Positions 17,859 to 28,109 are shown, numbered from the stretch's first letter. The stretch is DNA of 64,000 nucleotides from an uncultured Oscillospiraceae bacterium (GCA_934660965.1 CAKUIM010000009.1:1-64000); one strand, 5' to 3'. The notes: generated by a model from the sequence alone, not told the origin. Program-made: numbers and translations.

Positions 17859-19928
17859 ATGAAGTACGAACAGTGGATTCTACGCCGGGAGGGGCGCGCC
17901 GCAGGCCGGCCCCTTCTGGAATCGGCGGGGCTGCCGGCGCTGTGCGCCGCCGTGCTGTGCGCCCGGGGGCTGGATACGCCCCAGGCCGCCCGCGCCTTCC
18001 TGGCCAGCGGCCCGGAGCTGCTCCACGACCCCTTTCTCATGCGGGACATGGACCGGGCCGCCGCGCGCATCACCCGGGCGCTGAACGCCGGGGAGACCAT
18101 CGCGGTCTACGGCGACTATGACGTGGACGGCATCACCGCCACCTGCCTGCTCACCGAGTTCCTCCGGGGCCTGGGCGGCCGGGTGGTCAGCTATATCCCC
18201 GACCGCATGGAGGAGGGCTACGGCCTCAACCGGGAGGCCATCGCCCAGCTCGCCCGGGATGGGGTGAGCCTGATCGTCACCGTGGACTGCGGCATCACCG
18301 CCGTTAGCGAGGTGGCCTACGCCCGCACCCTCGGGCTTGACATCGTCATCACCGACCACCACCGCTGCAAGGATATCCTGCCCGACGCCTGCGCTGTGGT
18401 GGACCCCAGGCGGAGCGACTGCCCCTACCCCTTCCCCGAGCTTGCCGGAGTGGGGGTAGCGCTGAAGCTGGCCCTGGCCCTCACCCCCGAGAGCGGCCGC
18501 CAGGCCGTGCTGCTGCGCTATGCAGAGCTTGCCGCCATCGGCACCGTGGCCGATGTGATGTCCCTCACAGGGGAAAACCGCGCCATCGTCACCCTGGGCC
18601 TTGCCCGACTGCCCCACACCCGGCGCCCCGGACTGCGCGCCCTGCTCGGCGAGGTGGCCCCCAATCAAAGCGTCTATACCGCCGTCACCATCAGCTACGG
18701 CCTTGCCCCGCGCATCAACGCCGCCGGGAGGATGGAGCAGGTAGGGGTGGCCCTGTCCCTGCTGCTCACCCGGGACGAAGAGCGCGCCCGCGCCCTGGCC
18801 CAGACCCTCTGCGCCCTCAACCGGGAGCGTCAGGCCCGGGAGGGCGAGATTCTGGAGCAGTGCCTTGCCTGTCTCTCCCAGCCGGGCAGCGCCCCCAAGG
18901 GAGCCATCGTCCTCGCCGGCGAGGGGTGGCATCAGGGGGTGGTGGGCATTGTGGCCTCCCGCCTTTCCGAGCAGTTCCACCGCCCGGCCTTTATGATCTG
19001 CCTGGACCACGGCCGGGGCAAGGGCTCCTGCCGCTCCTTCGGCGGCTTCAACCTCTTTGCCGCCCTGGAGCGGTGCGCCCCCCTGCTGGAGGAATACGGC
19101 GGGCACGAGCTGGCCGCCGGCTTCACCATTCTGGAGGAAAACATCCCCGCCTTCCGCGCCCGGATGGAGGCCCTGGTGGCGGAGTATACCGCCGGCAGCC
19201 CCATGACCTCCGCCATCCGCATCGATGTGGACGCGGACGCAGCCCTGCTCACCTGCGCCCAGGTGGAGGCACTGTCCATCCTTGGCCCCTTCGGCGCCGG
19301 CAACCCCAAGCCGGTGCTGCGCCTGCGCTCCGCTCTGGTGCTCTCCTGCGCGGACGTAGGGGGCGGGCGGCACATGAAGCTGCGGGTGCGCCGGGGCGAG
19401 CACATGTTCGACGCCATTTTCTTCTCCGTCAGCTGCGCCGCGGCCGGTATCTCCCCCGGCGACCGGGTGGACCTGGTGTTCACCCCCGAGGTCAACGAGT
19501 TCCGGGGCCGGCGGGAGCTTCAGCTCCAGCTGTGCGACCTGCGCCCCGCCCTCACCCGGACCCAGGTGGAGCAGGCCCTGGTGGAGCGGCTGTACGCCAA
19601 CGCCCCCCTCACCGCCCAGGAGGCCGCCATGCTCCTGCCCGAGCGGGACGATTTTGCCGGCATGTGGCGCTTCTTAAAGCGGCTGTGCGCCCAGGGCCCG
19701 GCCACGGTGCCCATCGAGCAGCTGGTGCTCTCCGCCACCCGCACCTGCGCCGCCCGCCGCTCTTACGGCAAGGCCATGGTGTGCCTGATGGTCCTTGACG
19801 AGCGGGGCCTCATCACCGTGGACCGCACCCGTCGAAGCGCCAGCATCTCCCTGCGCACCCCGGAGAAAAAGGTAGACCTGACGCAGTCCCAGTGGCTCCG
19901 GCGCTTACAGGAATTTCTGGAGCAATAG
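17859..19928 (+). CDS. recJ: Single-stranded-DNA-specific exonuclease RecJ
   Basis: DHH/DHHA1 phosphoesterase (689 aa), a 5'-3' ssDNA exonuclease in recombination and mismatch repair. DHH motifs are visible: YGDYDVDGITAT (motif I), VTVDCGI (II), ITDHHRCKD (III) and AAIGTVADVM (IV). The DHHA1 region includes HQGVVGIVASRL and GRGKGSCRSFGG. An OB-like region and a C-terminal extension with a winged-helix look follow. The ATG has GAGG seven bases upstream and a strong promoter 30 bases before it. It is followed at 60 bases by relA; the apt gene often found between them in Firmicutes is absent. Confidence 0.95.
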   Translation: MKYEQWILRREGRAAGRPLLESAGLPALCAAVLCARGLDTPQAARAFLASGPELLHDPFLMRDMDRAAARITRALNAGETIAVYGDYDVDGITATCLLTEFLRGLGGRVVSYIPDRMEEGYGLNREAIAQLARDGVSLIVTVDCGITAVSEVAYARTLGLDIVITDHHRCKDILPDACAVVDPRRSDCPYPFPELAGVGVALKLALALTPESGRQAVLLRYAELAAIGTVADVMSLTGENRAIVTLGLARLPHTRRPGLRALLGEVAPNQSVYTAVTISYGLAPRINAAGRMEQVGVALSLLLTRDEERARALAQTLCALNRERQAREGEILEQCLACLSQPGSAPKGAIVLAGEGWHQGVVGIVASRLSEQFHRPAFMICLDHGRGKGSCRSFGGFNLFAALERCAPLLEEYGGHELAAGFTILEENIPAFRARMEALVAEYTAGSPMTSAIRIDVDADAALLTCAQVEALSILGPFGAGNPKPVLRLRSALVLSCADVGGGRHMKLRVRRGEHMFDAIFFSVSCAAAGISPGDRVDLVFTPEVNEFRGRRELQLQLCDLRPALTRTQVEQALVERLYANAPLTAQEAAMLLPERDDFAGMWRFLKRLCAQGPATVPIEQLVLSATRTCAARRSYGKAMVCLMVLDERGLITVDRTRRSASISLRTPEKKVDLTQSQWLRRLQEFLEQ

Positions 19929-19988
19929 ACCCCCGCCGTCCCCCGCATTGCGCGCCGGCGGCCGGCTTTTACAAAAAGGAGGCAGCCC

Positions 19989-22235
19989 ATGGATAAGATC
20001 CATGAATTATATGAGCAGCTGGAGCGCAAGGCCCTCCAGGTCAACCCTCATATTGATGTAGAGCGGCTGCGCGCCGCCTTTGAATACGCCAACAGCCACC
20101 ACGGCCGGCAGCTGCGCAAAAGCGGCGAGCCCTATATCATCCACCCCATCGCCGTGTCGGACATCGTGCTGGACCTGGGCCTTGACCAGGACTCCGTCAT
20201 CGCCGCCCTGCTTCACGACTGCATTGAGGACACCTCCTCCACCCATGACGACATCGCAAAGCAGTTCGGCCCCGCCGTGGCCGAGCTGGTGGAGGGCGTG
20301 ACCAAGCTCACCCGGATGCAGTACACCTCCAAGGAGGAGGAGCAGATGGAGAACCTGCGCAAGATGTTCATGGCCATGGCCAAGGATGTGCGGGTCATCC
20401 TCATCAAGCTGTGCGACCGGCTGCACAACATGCGCACCCTGGAGTACCAGTCGGAGGCCAAGCAGCGGGAAAAGGCGCTGGAGACTATGGAGATCTACGC
20501 CCCCATCGCCCACCGCCTGGGCATGCAGCGCATCAAGTGGGAGCTGGAGGACCTGTCCCTGCAGTACCTCGACCCCATCGGCTACCGGGAGGTGGAGGAG
20601 CAACTGGCCGCCGGCTCCGCCGAGCACGAGGAATTCCTCGCCCGCACCCAGGCCCACATTCAGGAGCGGCTGCGCCAGGAGGGGCTGGAGTGCACCGTCT
20701 ACGGCCGGGTGAAGCACATCTACTCCGTCTACCGCAAGATGTACGCCCAGAACAAGACCATCAAGGAGATTTTCGACCTCTACGCCTTCCGGGTCATCGT
20801 GCAGGACATTCCCACCTGCTACAACGTTCTCGGCTGCATCCACGATATGTACAAGCCGGTGCTGGGCCGCTTCAAGGACTATATCGGCACCCCCAAGCCC
20901 AACGGCTACCAGTCGCTGCACACCACCGTCATCGGCCGGGAGGGCATCCCCTTCGAGGTGCAGATCCGCACCTGGGACATGCACCAGACCGCCGAATACG
21001 GCATCGCCGCCCACTGGAAGTATAAGCAGGGCATGGCCAACGCCAAGCTGGGCAGCGAGTCCGCCTACGAGTGGATCCGTAAGCTGCTGGAGAGCCAGCA
21101 GGACACCGACGCCGAGGAGTTCGTGCGCACCCTCAAGGTGGACATGTTTGCCGACGAGGTGTTTGTCTTTACCCCCCAGGGCGACGTGAAGAGCCTGCCC
21201 GCCGGCGCCACCCCCATCGACTTTGCCTACTCCATCCACTCCGCCGTGGGCAACCACATGACCGGCGCCCGGGTCAACGGCCGCATCGTCCCCTTTGACG
21301 CCAAGCTCCAGTCCGGCGACATCGTGGAGATCATCACCTCCAAGTCCGCCAAGGGCCCCAGCCGGGACTGGATGAAGATCTGCCAGTCCAACGAGGCCCG
21401 CAACAAAATCCGCCAGTGGTTCAAGAAGGAGCGCCGGGAGGAGAACATTGCCACCGGCCGCGCCAGCCTGGAGGCTGAGCTGAAATATGCCGGCCTTTCC
21501 ATCTCTGCCATCACCGCCTCCGGCGAGGTGCTGGATGCCATGCTCAAGAAGGTGCGCTTTGCCTCCCTGGACGAGCTGTACGCCGCCATCGGCTACGGCG
21601 GCATGTCCGCCCAGAAGGCCGCCGCCCGCATGAAGGAGGAGCTCAACCGCATGGGCCGCCTGGAGCGCCAGCAGGCCCAACAGCAGCAGCTCATCGCCAA
21701 CGCATCCTCCCCCGGCGCAGACACCATCTTCCCCGCCTCCGCCAAGGTGCAGGAGAATTCCGCAAAGCCCCGCCACACCAAAAGCGGCATCATCGTGGCC
21801 GGCCTTGACAACTGCATGGTCAAGTTCTCCAAGTGCTGCACCCCTGTCCCCGGCGACCCGGTGGTGGGCTTTATCACCCGGGGCTACGGCGTATCCGTCC
21901 ACCGCCGCGACTGCCCCAATGCCGACCCCGCCCGCCGCAAGCCGGAGGAGGCCGGGCGCTGGGTGGACGTGGCCTGGGTGGGCAGCGAGCAGGAGTATTA
22001 CCAGACCTCGGTGGAGATCTCCGCCAAGGACCGGGACGGCCTGGCCCTGGACATCGCCATGGCCCTGTCCGCCCTGAAGGTCAAGGTCAACAACCTCTCC
22101 GCCCGCAGCCAGCCCGACGGCTATGCCACCGTCTACCTGGTGCTGTCCGTCAAGGACAAGGGGGAGCTGGGCAGCGTTATCAACAAGCTCAGCCAGATTC
22201 AGGGCGTGTTCCTCGTCAAGCGCGCCGGCGGCTGA
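19989..22235 (+). CDS. relA: Bifunctional (p)ppGpp synthetase/hydrolase
   Basis: Long RSH enzyme (748 aa), cytoplasmic stringent-response regulator. Domains in order: HD hydrolase (HDCIEDT near residue 77), synthetase (RVKHIYSVYRKM, and TPKPNGYQSLHTTV), TGS (VFVFTPQGDVKSLPAGATPI), a zinc-finger-like conserved-cysteine region (KCCTPVPGD) and a C-terminal ACT domain. Intact HD residues indicate both synthesis and hydrolysis. AAAGGAGG precedes the ATG. It is probably co-transcribed with recJ. Confidence 0.95.
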   Translation: MDKIHELYEQLERKALQVNPHIDVERLRAAFEYANSHHGRQLRKSGEPYIIHPIAVSDIVLDLGLDQDSVIAALLHDCIEDTSSTHDDIAKQFGPAVAELVEGVTKLTRMQYTSKEEEQMENLRKMFMAMAKDVRVILIKLCDRLHNMRTLEYQSEAKQREKALETMEIYAPIAHRLGMQRIKWELEDLSLQYLDPIGYREVEEQLAAGSAEHEEFLARTQAHIQERLRQEGLECTVYGRVKHIYSVYRKMYAQNKTIKEIFDLYAFRVIVQDIPTCYNVLGCIHDMYKPVLGRFKDYIGTPKPNGYQSLHTTVIGREGIPFEVQIRTWDMHQTAEYGIAAHWKYKQGMANAKLGSESAYEWIRKLLESQQDTDAEEFVRTLKVDMFADEVFVFTPQGDVKSLPAGATPIDFAYSIHSAVGNHMTGARVNGRIVPFDAKLQSGDIVEIITSKSAKGPSRDWMKICQSNEARNKIRQWFKKERREENIATGRASLEAELKYAGLSISAITASGEVLDAMLKKVRFASLDELYAAIGYGGMSAQKAAARMKEELNRMGRLERQQAQQQQLIANASSPGADTIFPASAKVQENSAKPRHTKSGIIVAGLDNCMVKFSKCCTPVPGDPVVGFITRGYGVSVHRRDCPNADPARRKPEEAGRWVDVAWVGSEQEYYQTSVEISAKDRDGLALDIAMALSALKVKVNNLSARSQPDGYATVYLVLSVKDKGELGSVINKLSQIQGVFLVKRAGG

Positions 22236-22265
22236 CCCCTACCCCAAAATTTTCCCGCCGGGCGC

Positions 22266-22294
22266 TTTTGCCCCCGGTCCGGGACGGCTATACT
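22266..22294 (+). promoter_or_regulatory. Possible promoter of murE
   Basis: TATACT at 22289-22294 with TTTTGC/TTTGCC 16-17 bases upstream, about 50 bases before the murE ATG. The -35 is weak. Confidence 0.45.
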
Positions 22295-22345
22295 GGCATA
22301 GATTAGAGAAAAACCGATTCAAGAAACAGGAAGCGGGGCCTTGCC

Positions 22346-23818
22346 ATGAAACTGTCCGAACTGCTCAGCCACATTCCCCATACCCTGCTCGCCGGCAGCG
22401 GCGAGACCGAAATTACCGCGCTGTGCTGCGACTCCCGGAGGGCCGGGTCGGGCAGCCTCTTCGTGGCTTTGCCCGGCGCCCGCGCCGACGGCCACGGCTT
22501 TGTCCCCGCCGCCTTCGCCCAGGGGGCTGCCGCCGCCATAGTGGAGCGCCCGGTGGACGCCCCGGCGGGCGCGGCGGTGGTGCTGGTGGAAAACGCCCGC
22601 ATCGCCCTTTCCCTGCTCGCCGCCGCCTTTTACGGCTATCCCGCCCGGCGCATGACGCTTGTCGGCATCACCGGCACCAAGGGCAAGACCACCACCGCCT
22701 TCCTCCTGCGCTCCATTCTCACCGCCGCCGGGTACAAAACCGGTATGATCGGCACGGTGGGCACCTTCATCGGCGATGAGATGGTCTGCGACGCCCGCAA
22801 CACCACCCCCGAGTCGCTGGAACTTCAGGAGCGTTTTGCCCGCATGGCCGCCGAGGGCTGCACCCATGTGGTGATGGAGGTCTCCTCCCAGGCCATGAAG
22901 CTCCACCGGGTGGCGGGCATCGAGTTTGACGCGGCGGTATTCCTGAACCTCTCCCCCGACCACATCGGCCCGGCGGAGCACGCCGACCTTGACGAATACC
23001 GCGCCTGCAAGGCCGCCCTCTTCGCCCAGTGCCGCATGGCGGTGGGCAACGCGGATGACCCAAATTGGGCCGCCATGGCCGCCCGGGTCCGCCCGGGCTG
23101 CCCGGTGAGCACCTTCGGCTTCTCCTGCGCGGCCCAGGTGCGCGGCGGCGCCGTCTCCCCCATCCGGGGCCAGGGCCTGCTGGGCAGCCGCTTTCCCGTG
23201 GCGGGCACGGCGCAGCCCTATGAGCTTTCCATGCCCGGCGCCTTCAACGCCGCCGACGCCCTGGCTGCCATCGCCGTCAGCCGGGCCCTCGCCATTCCCG
23301 ACGAGGCGGTGCGCGCCGGCCTTGCCCACGCCAGCGTCCGGGGCCGGACGGAGGTCTACCCCCACCCGGGGGACTATATCGTCCTCATCGACTACGCCCA
23401 CAACGACGTCAGCTTCCAGAGCGTCCTGTCCACCCTCAAGGGCTATGACCACAACCGCATCATCGTGGTGTTCGGCGCCGGCGGCGACCGCCCCCGGATG
23501 CGCCGCACCGACATGGCCCGGGAGGCCGCCCGCTACGCCGACTTCGCCGTTATTACCGCCGACAACCCCCGCACCGAACGCGTGGAGGACATCTGCGCCG
23601 ATATCACCTCCGGCCTTGCCGGCAAGATCCCCTCGGTGGAGATCTACGACCGGCGTCAGGCCATCTTCTACGCCCTGGATATGGCCCGCCCCGGCGACAT
23701 CGTGGCCCTGCTGGGCAAGGGGCACGAGGAGTATATCGAGGTCAACGGCGTGCGCTCCCACTTCTCCGAGCGGGAGGTGCTGGACGAATATTTCAGCACC
23801 CATACGCCCCAGGCATGA
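22346..23818 (+). CDS. murE: UDP-MurNAc-tripeptide synthetase MurE
   Basis: Mur ligase (490 aa) adding the diamino acid to UDP-MurNAc-L-Ala-D-Glu. The ATP-binding loop is GITGTKGKTTT (about residues 110-120). The N-terminal uridine-binding domain has CCDSRRAGSGSLFVALPG. The C-terminal domain carries DNPR, the motif associated with meso-diaminopimelate specificity, so the cell wall is likely DAP-type. It is convergent with the PBP2 gene, with a shared hairpin terminator between. Other division and cell wall genes are not adjacent on this strand. Confidence 0.95.
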   Translation: MKLSELLSHIPHTLLAGSGETEITALCCDSRRAGSGSLFVALPGARADGHGFVPAAFAQGAAAAIVERPVDAPAGAAVVLVENARIALSLLAAAFYGYPARRMTLVGITGTKGKTTTAFLLRSILTAAGYKTGMIGTVGTFIGDEMVCDARNTTPESLELQERFARMAAEGCTHVVMEVSSQAMKLHRVAGIEFDAAVFLNLSPDHIGPAEHADLDEYRACKAALFAQCRMAVGNADDPNWAAMAARVRPGCPVSTFGFSCAAQVRGGAVSPIRGQGLLGSRFPVAGTAQPYELSMPGAFNAADALAAIAVSRALAIPDEAVRAGLAHASVRGRTEVYPHPGDYIVLIDYAHNDVSFQSVLSTLKGYDHNRIIVVFGAGGDRPRMRRTDMAREAARYADFAVITADNPRTERVEDICADITSGLAGKIPSVEIYDRRQAIFYALDMARPGDIVALLGKGHEEYIEVNGVRSHFSEREVLDEYFSTHTPQA

Positions 23819-23841
23819 CGCTCCCCCCACCCGCAAAAAAG

Positions 23842-23880
23842 AAAAGCATCCGGCGCACCGCTTGTGCGCCGGATGCTTTT
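23842..23880. terminator. Bidirectional terminator between murE and PBP2
   Basis: A 17-bp perfect stem AAAAGCATCCGGCGCAC with its complement and a 5-base loop. It has A-tracts before and T-tracts after on either strand, so it can stop both convergent transcripts. Confidence 0.85.
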
Positions 23881-26048
23881 CAGCTTTCCGCAGGCACCTC
23901 CACCGTGCCGGAGGAGCCGAAATAATAGTTCAGGATGTCTGCCGCGATGGATGCCAGCGACCCGCCGGACGCCCCCTTCTCCATGACGATACACATGGCA
24001 ATCTGGGGGTCCTCATAGGGGGCGAACACCACCAGAAGGCCGTTGGTCTCTTTGTTGTCCACACCCGCGCGCAGCTCCGCCGTGCCCGTCTTGGCCCCCG
24101 CCTTCACCGGCAGGGCGCTGAAATACTTGGCGATGGCGGCATTCTGGGTCACCTGATACATGCCCTCCTTCATGGCCTTGAGGGCGGAGGCACTGATGTC
24201 GATGGAGCCGAGCAGCTCCGGCTCGTACTCATAGGTGACGGCGCTGTTGTCGTGGGTGCTCACCGATTGGAGCAGGTGGGCGGCATAGTGGTCGCCGCCG
24301 TTTACCAGGGTGGCAATATAGTTTGCCAGCTGCAGGGGGGTACACTGATTATTTTCCTGGCCGATGGCGGCGGAGGTGATGTTGCCCTCGTACCAGGTCT
24401 GGCCCAGGCTCTCCGAGGTCTCCGGCCCGGCCACCCGGCCCTTGGCGTCGCCGATCTCGATGCCGGTATTCTGCCCCAGGCCGAACAGGGCGGCGTATTT
24501 GTCCAGCCTGGCGATGCCCACCCGGCGGCCCACATCGAAAAAGTACACGTTGCATGAGTCCTTGATGGCCTTCATCAGGTTCTCCGTGCCGTGGCCGCTG
24601 CGCTTCCAGCACCAGGGGGCGTGGCCCCGCCAGCCCTCATAGCGGTACTGCCCGGTGCAGCGGATGGTGTCGTTCGGGGTGATGATCCCCTCCATAAGCC
24701 CCGCGGTGGCGGTGAGCAGCTTGAAGGTGGAGCCGGGGGCGTACAGGCCGTTGGTGGACCGGTTGAGCATGGGCTGCAGGCGGTCCTGGAGCAGGTCGTT
24801 GAAGTCCTGGGAGTAGGTGGCAAGGTGATAGGTGGGGTAGGAGGCCAGGGCCAGCACCCCGCCGGTCATGTCCACCACCGCGCAGGCCGCGCCCCCCGAC
24901 TCCTCCAGGGACTGGGCATGGGCGGCCAGGGCGTTCTCCACCACCTCCTGCAGGCCGATATCCAGCGTCAGCGTCACATTGCCGCCGGGCACCGGCTCCT
25001 CCAGCCACTCCTGGTCGGTGATCTTGCCCTGGTCGCTGCGCTCGATCTCCCGCACGCCGCTTGTGCCGTGGAGGTACTGCTCAAAGGCCAGCTCCACCCC
25101 GCTGCGGCCCACAATGGCGTCGTAGGAATAGCCCAGCTCCTTATACTTCTGCCACATGGCGTCATTGAGATAGGTTCCCGTGGTGCCCAGCACATGGGCG
25201 GCGTAGTCCGTAAAATACTGCCGGGTGGCCACCGACTCCACCTTGACCCCCGCAAGGCCCGCCTCCTTCACCCGGGAGATGAAGGTGATGTCCACATCGC
25301 TTGTGAAGGTGTACTGGGTATATACAACGTCCCGGCTGCGCAGGGCAAGCTCGTAGAGCACCCCCAGCAGCTGCCGCGTCTCGGCGGATACGCTCTCTCC
25401 CTCGGCAAGCTTGATGCCGAAGGACTTGCACATTTTGGCCATCAGGGCCTGGGCATCCAGATAAAAAACGCCGTTGTCCTTGGGGTTTTCCGCCAGGGGG
25501 TTGTCGATCCACTTGTACTTGACCGCCAGCGCCCCCAGGTTTGTAAGCCGCTCTTCTGTGGTGGTGGTCTCCTCTCCGTCCTCCCCCTCCGCCGTGCGGG
25601 TGAAAAGGTAGGTGTACACGTCCTCCCGGGTAAATTCATAGGGGGGTTCGTCCGTGATGGGCAGGTTGTCCGTCCAGCCGAGCTCCATCTCCCGGCACAG
25701 CACCAGCAGCTTTGCGATGGTGTCGTTTTTGTCCTTGCCCATGAGGGAGGTGTCCAGCGTGACCTCATAGTGGAAGCTGTTGGACACCAGCACGTTGCCC
25801 CGGCTGTCCAGCAGGTCGCCCCGGACAGTGTCCACCGTCTCCTTTTCCTTGATGGTGTAGGAGGCGGTGGTGCGGTAGGCGTCGCCGTTGCGGATCTGGG
25901 TATCATAGAGCACAAAGCCGTACGCCCCCAGCACCAGCGCAAAAACGGCCAGCAGCACAATGCTGCGCCACTTAAACTGCCGGCTCTCCTGCTCGGTGCG
26001 CGCCTCAGGCGGCTCGGCGCTGCCGTATCGCTTGTTTCCCTTACTCAT
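23880..26048 (-). CDS. Class B penicillin-binding protein (PBP2/MrdA type)
   Basis: Membrane-anchored peptidoglycan DD-transpeptidase (722 aa). A cytoplasmic tail is followed by one membrane segment (SIVLLAVFALVLGAYGFVLY), the dimerisation domain with RGDLLDSRGNVL, and the transpeptidase with STFK, SCN and KTGT motifs in order. The start at 26048 (GGGAG upstream) overlaps the end of mreD by eight bases, the MreD-PBP2 pairing of the elongation machinery. SpoVD/FtsI-type alternatives are less likely because no PASTA domain is present. Confidence 0.92.
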   Translation of the reverse strand: MSKGNKRYGSAEPPEARTEQESRQFKWRSIVLLAVFALVLGAYGFVLYDTQIRNGDAYRTTASYTIKEKETVDTVRGDLLDSRGNVLVSNSFHYEVTLDTSLMGKDKNDTIAKLLVLCREMELGWTDNLPITDEPPYEFTREDVYTYLFTRTAEGEDGEETTTTEERLTNLGALAVKYKWIDNPLAENPKDNGVFYLDAQALMAKMCKSFGIKLAEGESVSAETRQLLGVLYELALRSRDVVYTQYTFTSDVDITFISRVKEAGLAGVKVESVATRQYFTDYAAHVLGTTGTYLNDAMWQKYKELGYSYDAIVGRSGVELAFEQYLHGTSGVREIERSDQGKITDQEWLEEPVPGGNVTLTLDIGLQEVVENALAAHAQSLEESGGAACAVVDMTGGVLALASYPTYHLATYSQDFNDLLQDRLQPMLNRSTNGLYAPGSTFKLLTATAGLMEGIITPNDTIRCTGQYRYEGWRGHAPWCWKRSGHGTENLMKAIKDSCNVYFFDVGRRVGIARLDKYAALFGLGQNTGIEIGDAKGRVAGPETSESLGQTWYEGNITSAAIGQENNQCTPLQLANYIATLVNGGDHYAAHLLQSVSTHDNSAVTYEYEPELLGSIDISASALKAMKEGMYQVTQNAAIAKYFSALPVKAGAKTGTAELRAGVDNKETNGLLVVFAPYEDPQIAMCIVMEKGASGGSLASIAADILNYYFGSSGTVEVPAES

Positions 26049-26541
26049 AGTAAATTCTCCCATGGTGGATGCAGCAGAACCGGCACAGGAAGTAGACCGG
26101 GGCGGCAAAGGCCGCCGTCCACAGATACTCCGCCCCTGCAACCGACAGCAGCACCCCTGCCGCCGCGCCGCCTATCAGGCGGGAGAGCACCTCATAGAGC
26201 TCCCAGAGCAGCATGGTGCACAGCAGCGCCGGCACAAAGCCCCAGAAATCCCGCCGGAGGACGAACTGGGCCAGCAGGCCGCAGGCAAGGCCGATGGCCG
26301 GCACCACCGCCACCAGGGCGGCACTCCCCCCGGCGGCGTACATCAAAAGTCCGGCGGCCAGGGAGAAGCCCGCGCCGAACACCGGCCCCTCCAGCACCCC
26401 CGCCGCCACCGCCGCCACCGGCAGCAGCAGCGGAATGGCCGGCAGGGACAGGGCGGCGAGCACGTCGTAATTCAAAATGGTCAGCAGCACAAGCAAAATG
26501 CCGTAGACCAGCCATTTCCGGATCCGGTCCCCTCTGGTCAC
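26041..26541 (-). CDS. mreD: Rod shape-determining membrane protein MreD
   Basis: A 166-aa membrane protein with about five hydrophobic segments, a short basic N-terminus, and the family's position just before the PBP2 gene. MreD is an inner-membrane part of the elongasome. MreB and MreC are not in the window. Similarity in this family is low, so the call rests on topology, size and neighbour. It lies 35 bases after miaB and overlaps PBP2, suggesting one transcript. Confidence 0.8.
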   Translation of the reverse strand: MTRGDRIRKWLVYGILLVLLTILNYDVLAALSLPAIPLLLPVAAVAAGVLEGPVFGAGFSLAAGLLMYAAGGSAALVAVVPAIGLACGLLAQFVLRRDFWGFVPALLCTMLLWELYEVLSRLIGGAAAGVLLSVAGAEYLWTAAFAAPVYFLCRFCCIHHGRIYYE

Positions 26542-26576
26542 ACCCCGTCCCTCCTTCCGGGTCGCTTTTCTTGTTC

Positions 26577-27992
26577 TTACTCCGCAAGCTCCCCGAACAG
26601 CGCCCAGGTGGAGCAGTCGGTAATCCGCAGCGGCACAAAGCTGCCGATGAGGCTCTTGTCACCGCTGAAATGCACCAGCCGCCCCCCCGGCGTGCGGGCG
26701 TTGAGGCTGTAGCGGCTGTCGTCCCCCTCGCCGTCCACAAGGCAGCGCTGCACCGTGCCGATGTAGGCCCGGTGCTTTTCAAGGGAGATGCTGTTTTGCA
26801 GCTCCACCAGGCGGTTGAAGCGCGCGCCCTTTTCCTCCCGGCTGGCCGGGTCGCTCATCTCCGCCGCCGGCGTTCCCTTCCGGGGGGAGTAGATGAAGGT
26901 AAAGAGGGCGTCGAAGCGCACCTGCTCCACCAGCGTCATGGTCTCTTCAAATTCCTCTGCCGTCTCGCCGGGGAAGCCCACGATCACGTCGCTTGTCAGC
27001 ACGATGTCCGGGATGCGCGCGCGCAGCGCCGCCACCTTGGCCAGATATTCCTCCCGGGTATAGCGCCGGTTCATGGCCCGCAGCACCCGGGTGCTGCCCG
27101 ACTGGAAGGGCAGGTGCAGGCAGGGGGCCACCTTTTCGCACGCGGCCATGGCGCCGAAAAGGTCGTCGGTGGCGTCCTTGGGGTGGCTGGTCATAAAGCG
27201 CAGCACAAATTCCCCGGGTATGGCATTGGCCCGCCGCAGCAGCGCCGGGAAATCCACGCCGCCGGGCAAATCCTTGCCGTAGGAATTTACATTCTGCCCG
27301 AGAAGGGTGATGTCCTTGTAGCCCTGGCGGACCAGTTCCGCGATCTCGCCGAGGATAAGCTCCGGCTCCCGGCTGCGCTCCCGCCCGCGGACGTAGGGCA
27401 CGATGCAGTAGGAGCAGAAATTATTGCACCCGTACATGATGGACACCCACGCCTTCACCGTGCCCGAGCGGCGCACCGGCAGACCCTCGGCGATGGCGCC
27501 GTCGGAGGCCTCCGTCTCAAACACCCGCCCCCGGCGCAGGTAGATCCGCCGCAAAAACTCCGGGAATCGCCACAGGGCATGGGGCCCGAACACCAAATCC
27601 ACATGCCGGTAGGACTCCCGCAGCCGCTCCACCACATGGGGCTCCTGTGCCATGCAGCCGCACAGGCAGATGATCTGATCGGGGTTGCGCCGCTTGCCGT
27701 GGACCAGGGCGCCCACATTGCCGAACACCCGCTGCTCGGCGTGCTCCCGGATGGCGCAGGTGTTGATGACGATGACATCCGCGCCCTCGTCGGTGTCGGT
27801 AATCTCATAGCCCATCTCGGTGAGCATGCCGCGGATGAGCTCCGAATCTGCCTCGTTCTGCTGGCAGCCGTAGGTATCTACATAAGCCCGGGGCACGCGC
27901 GCAAGCTGGCTGTTGAGCCCGCGCACCTCTTCGCAGTATTCCCGCTGGCGCTGAATGTCCTGCGCCGGAATGACCGGGGTCTTTCTCTCCAA
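26577..27992 (-). CDS. miaB: tRNA-2-methylthio-N6-dimethylallyladenosine synthase MiaB
   Basis: Radical-SAM methylthiotransferase (471 aa) acting on i6A37 of tRNA. The N-terminal MTTase domain has three conserved cysteines (TYGCQQNEADSE, NTCAIREHAE, CLCGCMAQ), the radical-SAM cluster is CNNFCSYC, and a C-terminal TRAM region ends the protein. The start is taken as TTG at 27992, six bases after TCTGGAGGG; an ATG at 28019 lies upstream of that ribosome binding site. It is the first gene of a likely miaB-mreD-PBP2 transcript. Confidence 0.94.
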   Translation of the reverse strand: MERKTPVIPAQDIQRQREYCEEVRGLNSQLARVPRAYVDTYGCQQNEADSELIRGMLTEMGYEITDTDEGADVIVINTCAIREHAEQRVFGNVGALVHGKRRNPDQIICLCGCMAQEPHVVERLRESYRHVDLVFGPHALWRFPEFLRRIYLRRGRVFETEASDGAIAEGLPVRRSGTVKAWVSIMYGCNNFCSYCIVPYVRGRERSREPELILGEIAELVRQGYKDITLLGQNVNSYGKDLPGGVDFPALLRRANAIPGEFVLRFMTSHPKDATDDLFGAMAACEKVAPCLHLPFQSGSTRVLRAMNRRYTREEYLAKVAALRARIPDIVLTSDVIVGFPGETAEEFEETMTLVEQVRFDALFTFIYSPRKGTPAAEMSDPASREEKGARFNRLVELQNSISLEKHRAYIGTVQRCLVDGEGDDSRYSLNARTPGGRLVHFSGDKSLIGSFVPLRITDCSTWALFGELAE

Positions 27993-28109
27993 GGGTATCC
28001 CTCCAGAATGATCTCGCATTGCCTTGCCGGGGGCCGGAAAAGCCCACACCCCCAGTTTGATACATTGTAGCATGCTTTGCCCCCCAGGGCAAGCCAAAAC
28101 CGCGCAAAG

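Noticed and set aside
24591..28070. A 1159-codon plus-strand frame over PBP2, mreD and miaB
   Set aside because: Shadow of three recognisable minus-strand genes; no family features and no ribosome binding site.
28020..28097. Upstream ATG starts for miaB at 28019 or 28097
   Set aside because: The ribosome binding site TCTGGAGGG lies between them and the TTG at 27992, and the extra residues do not resemble the family.
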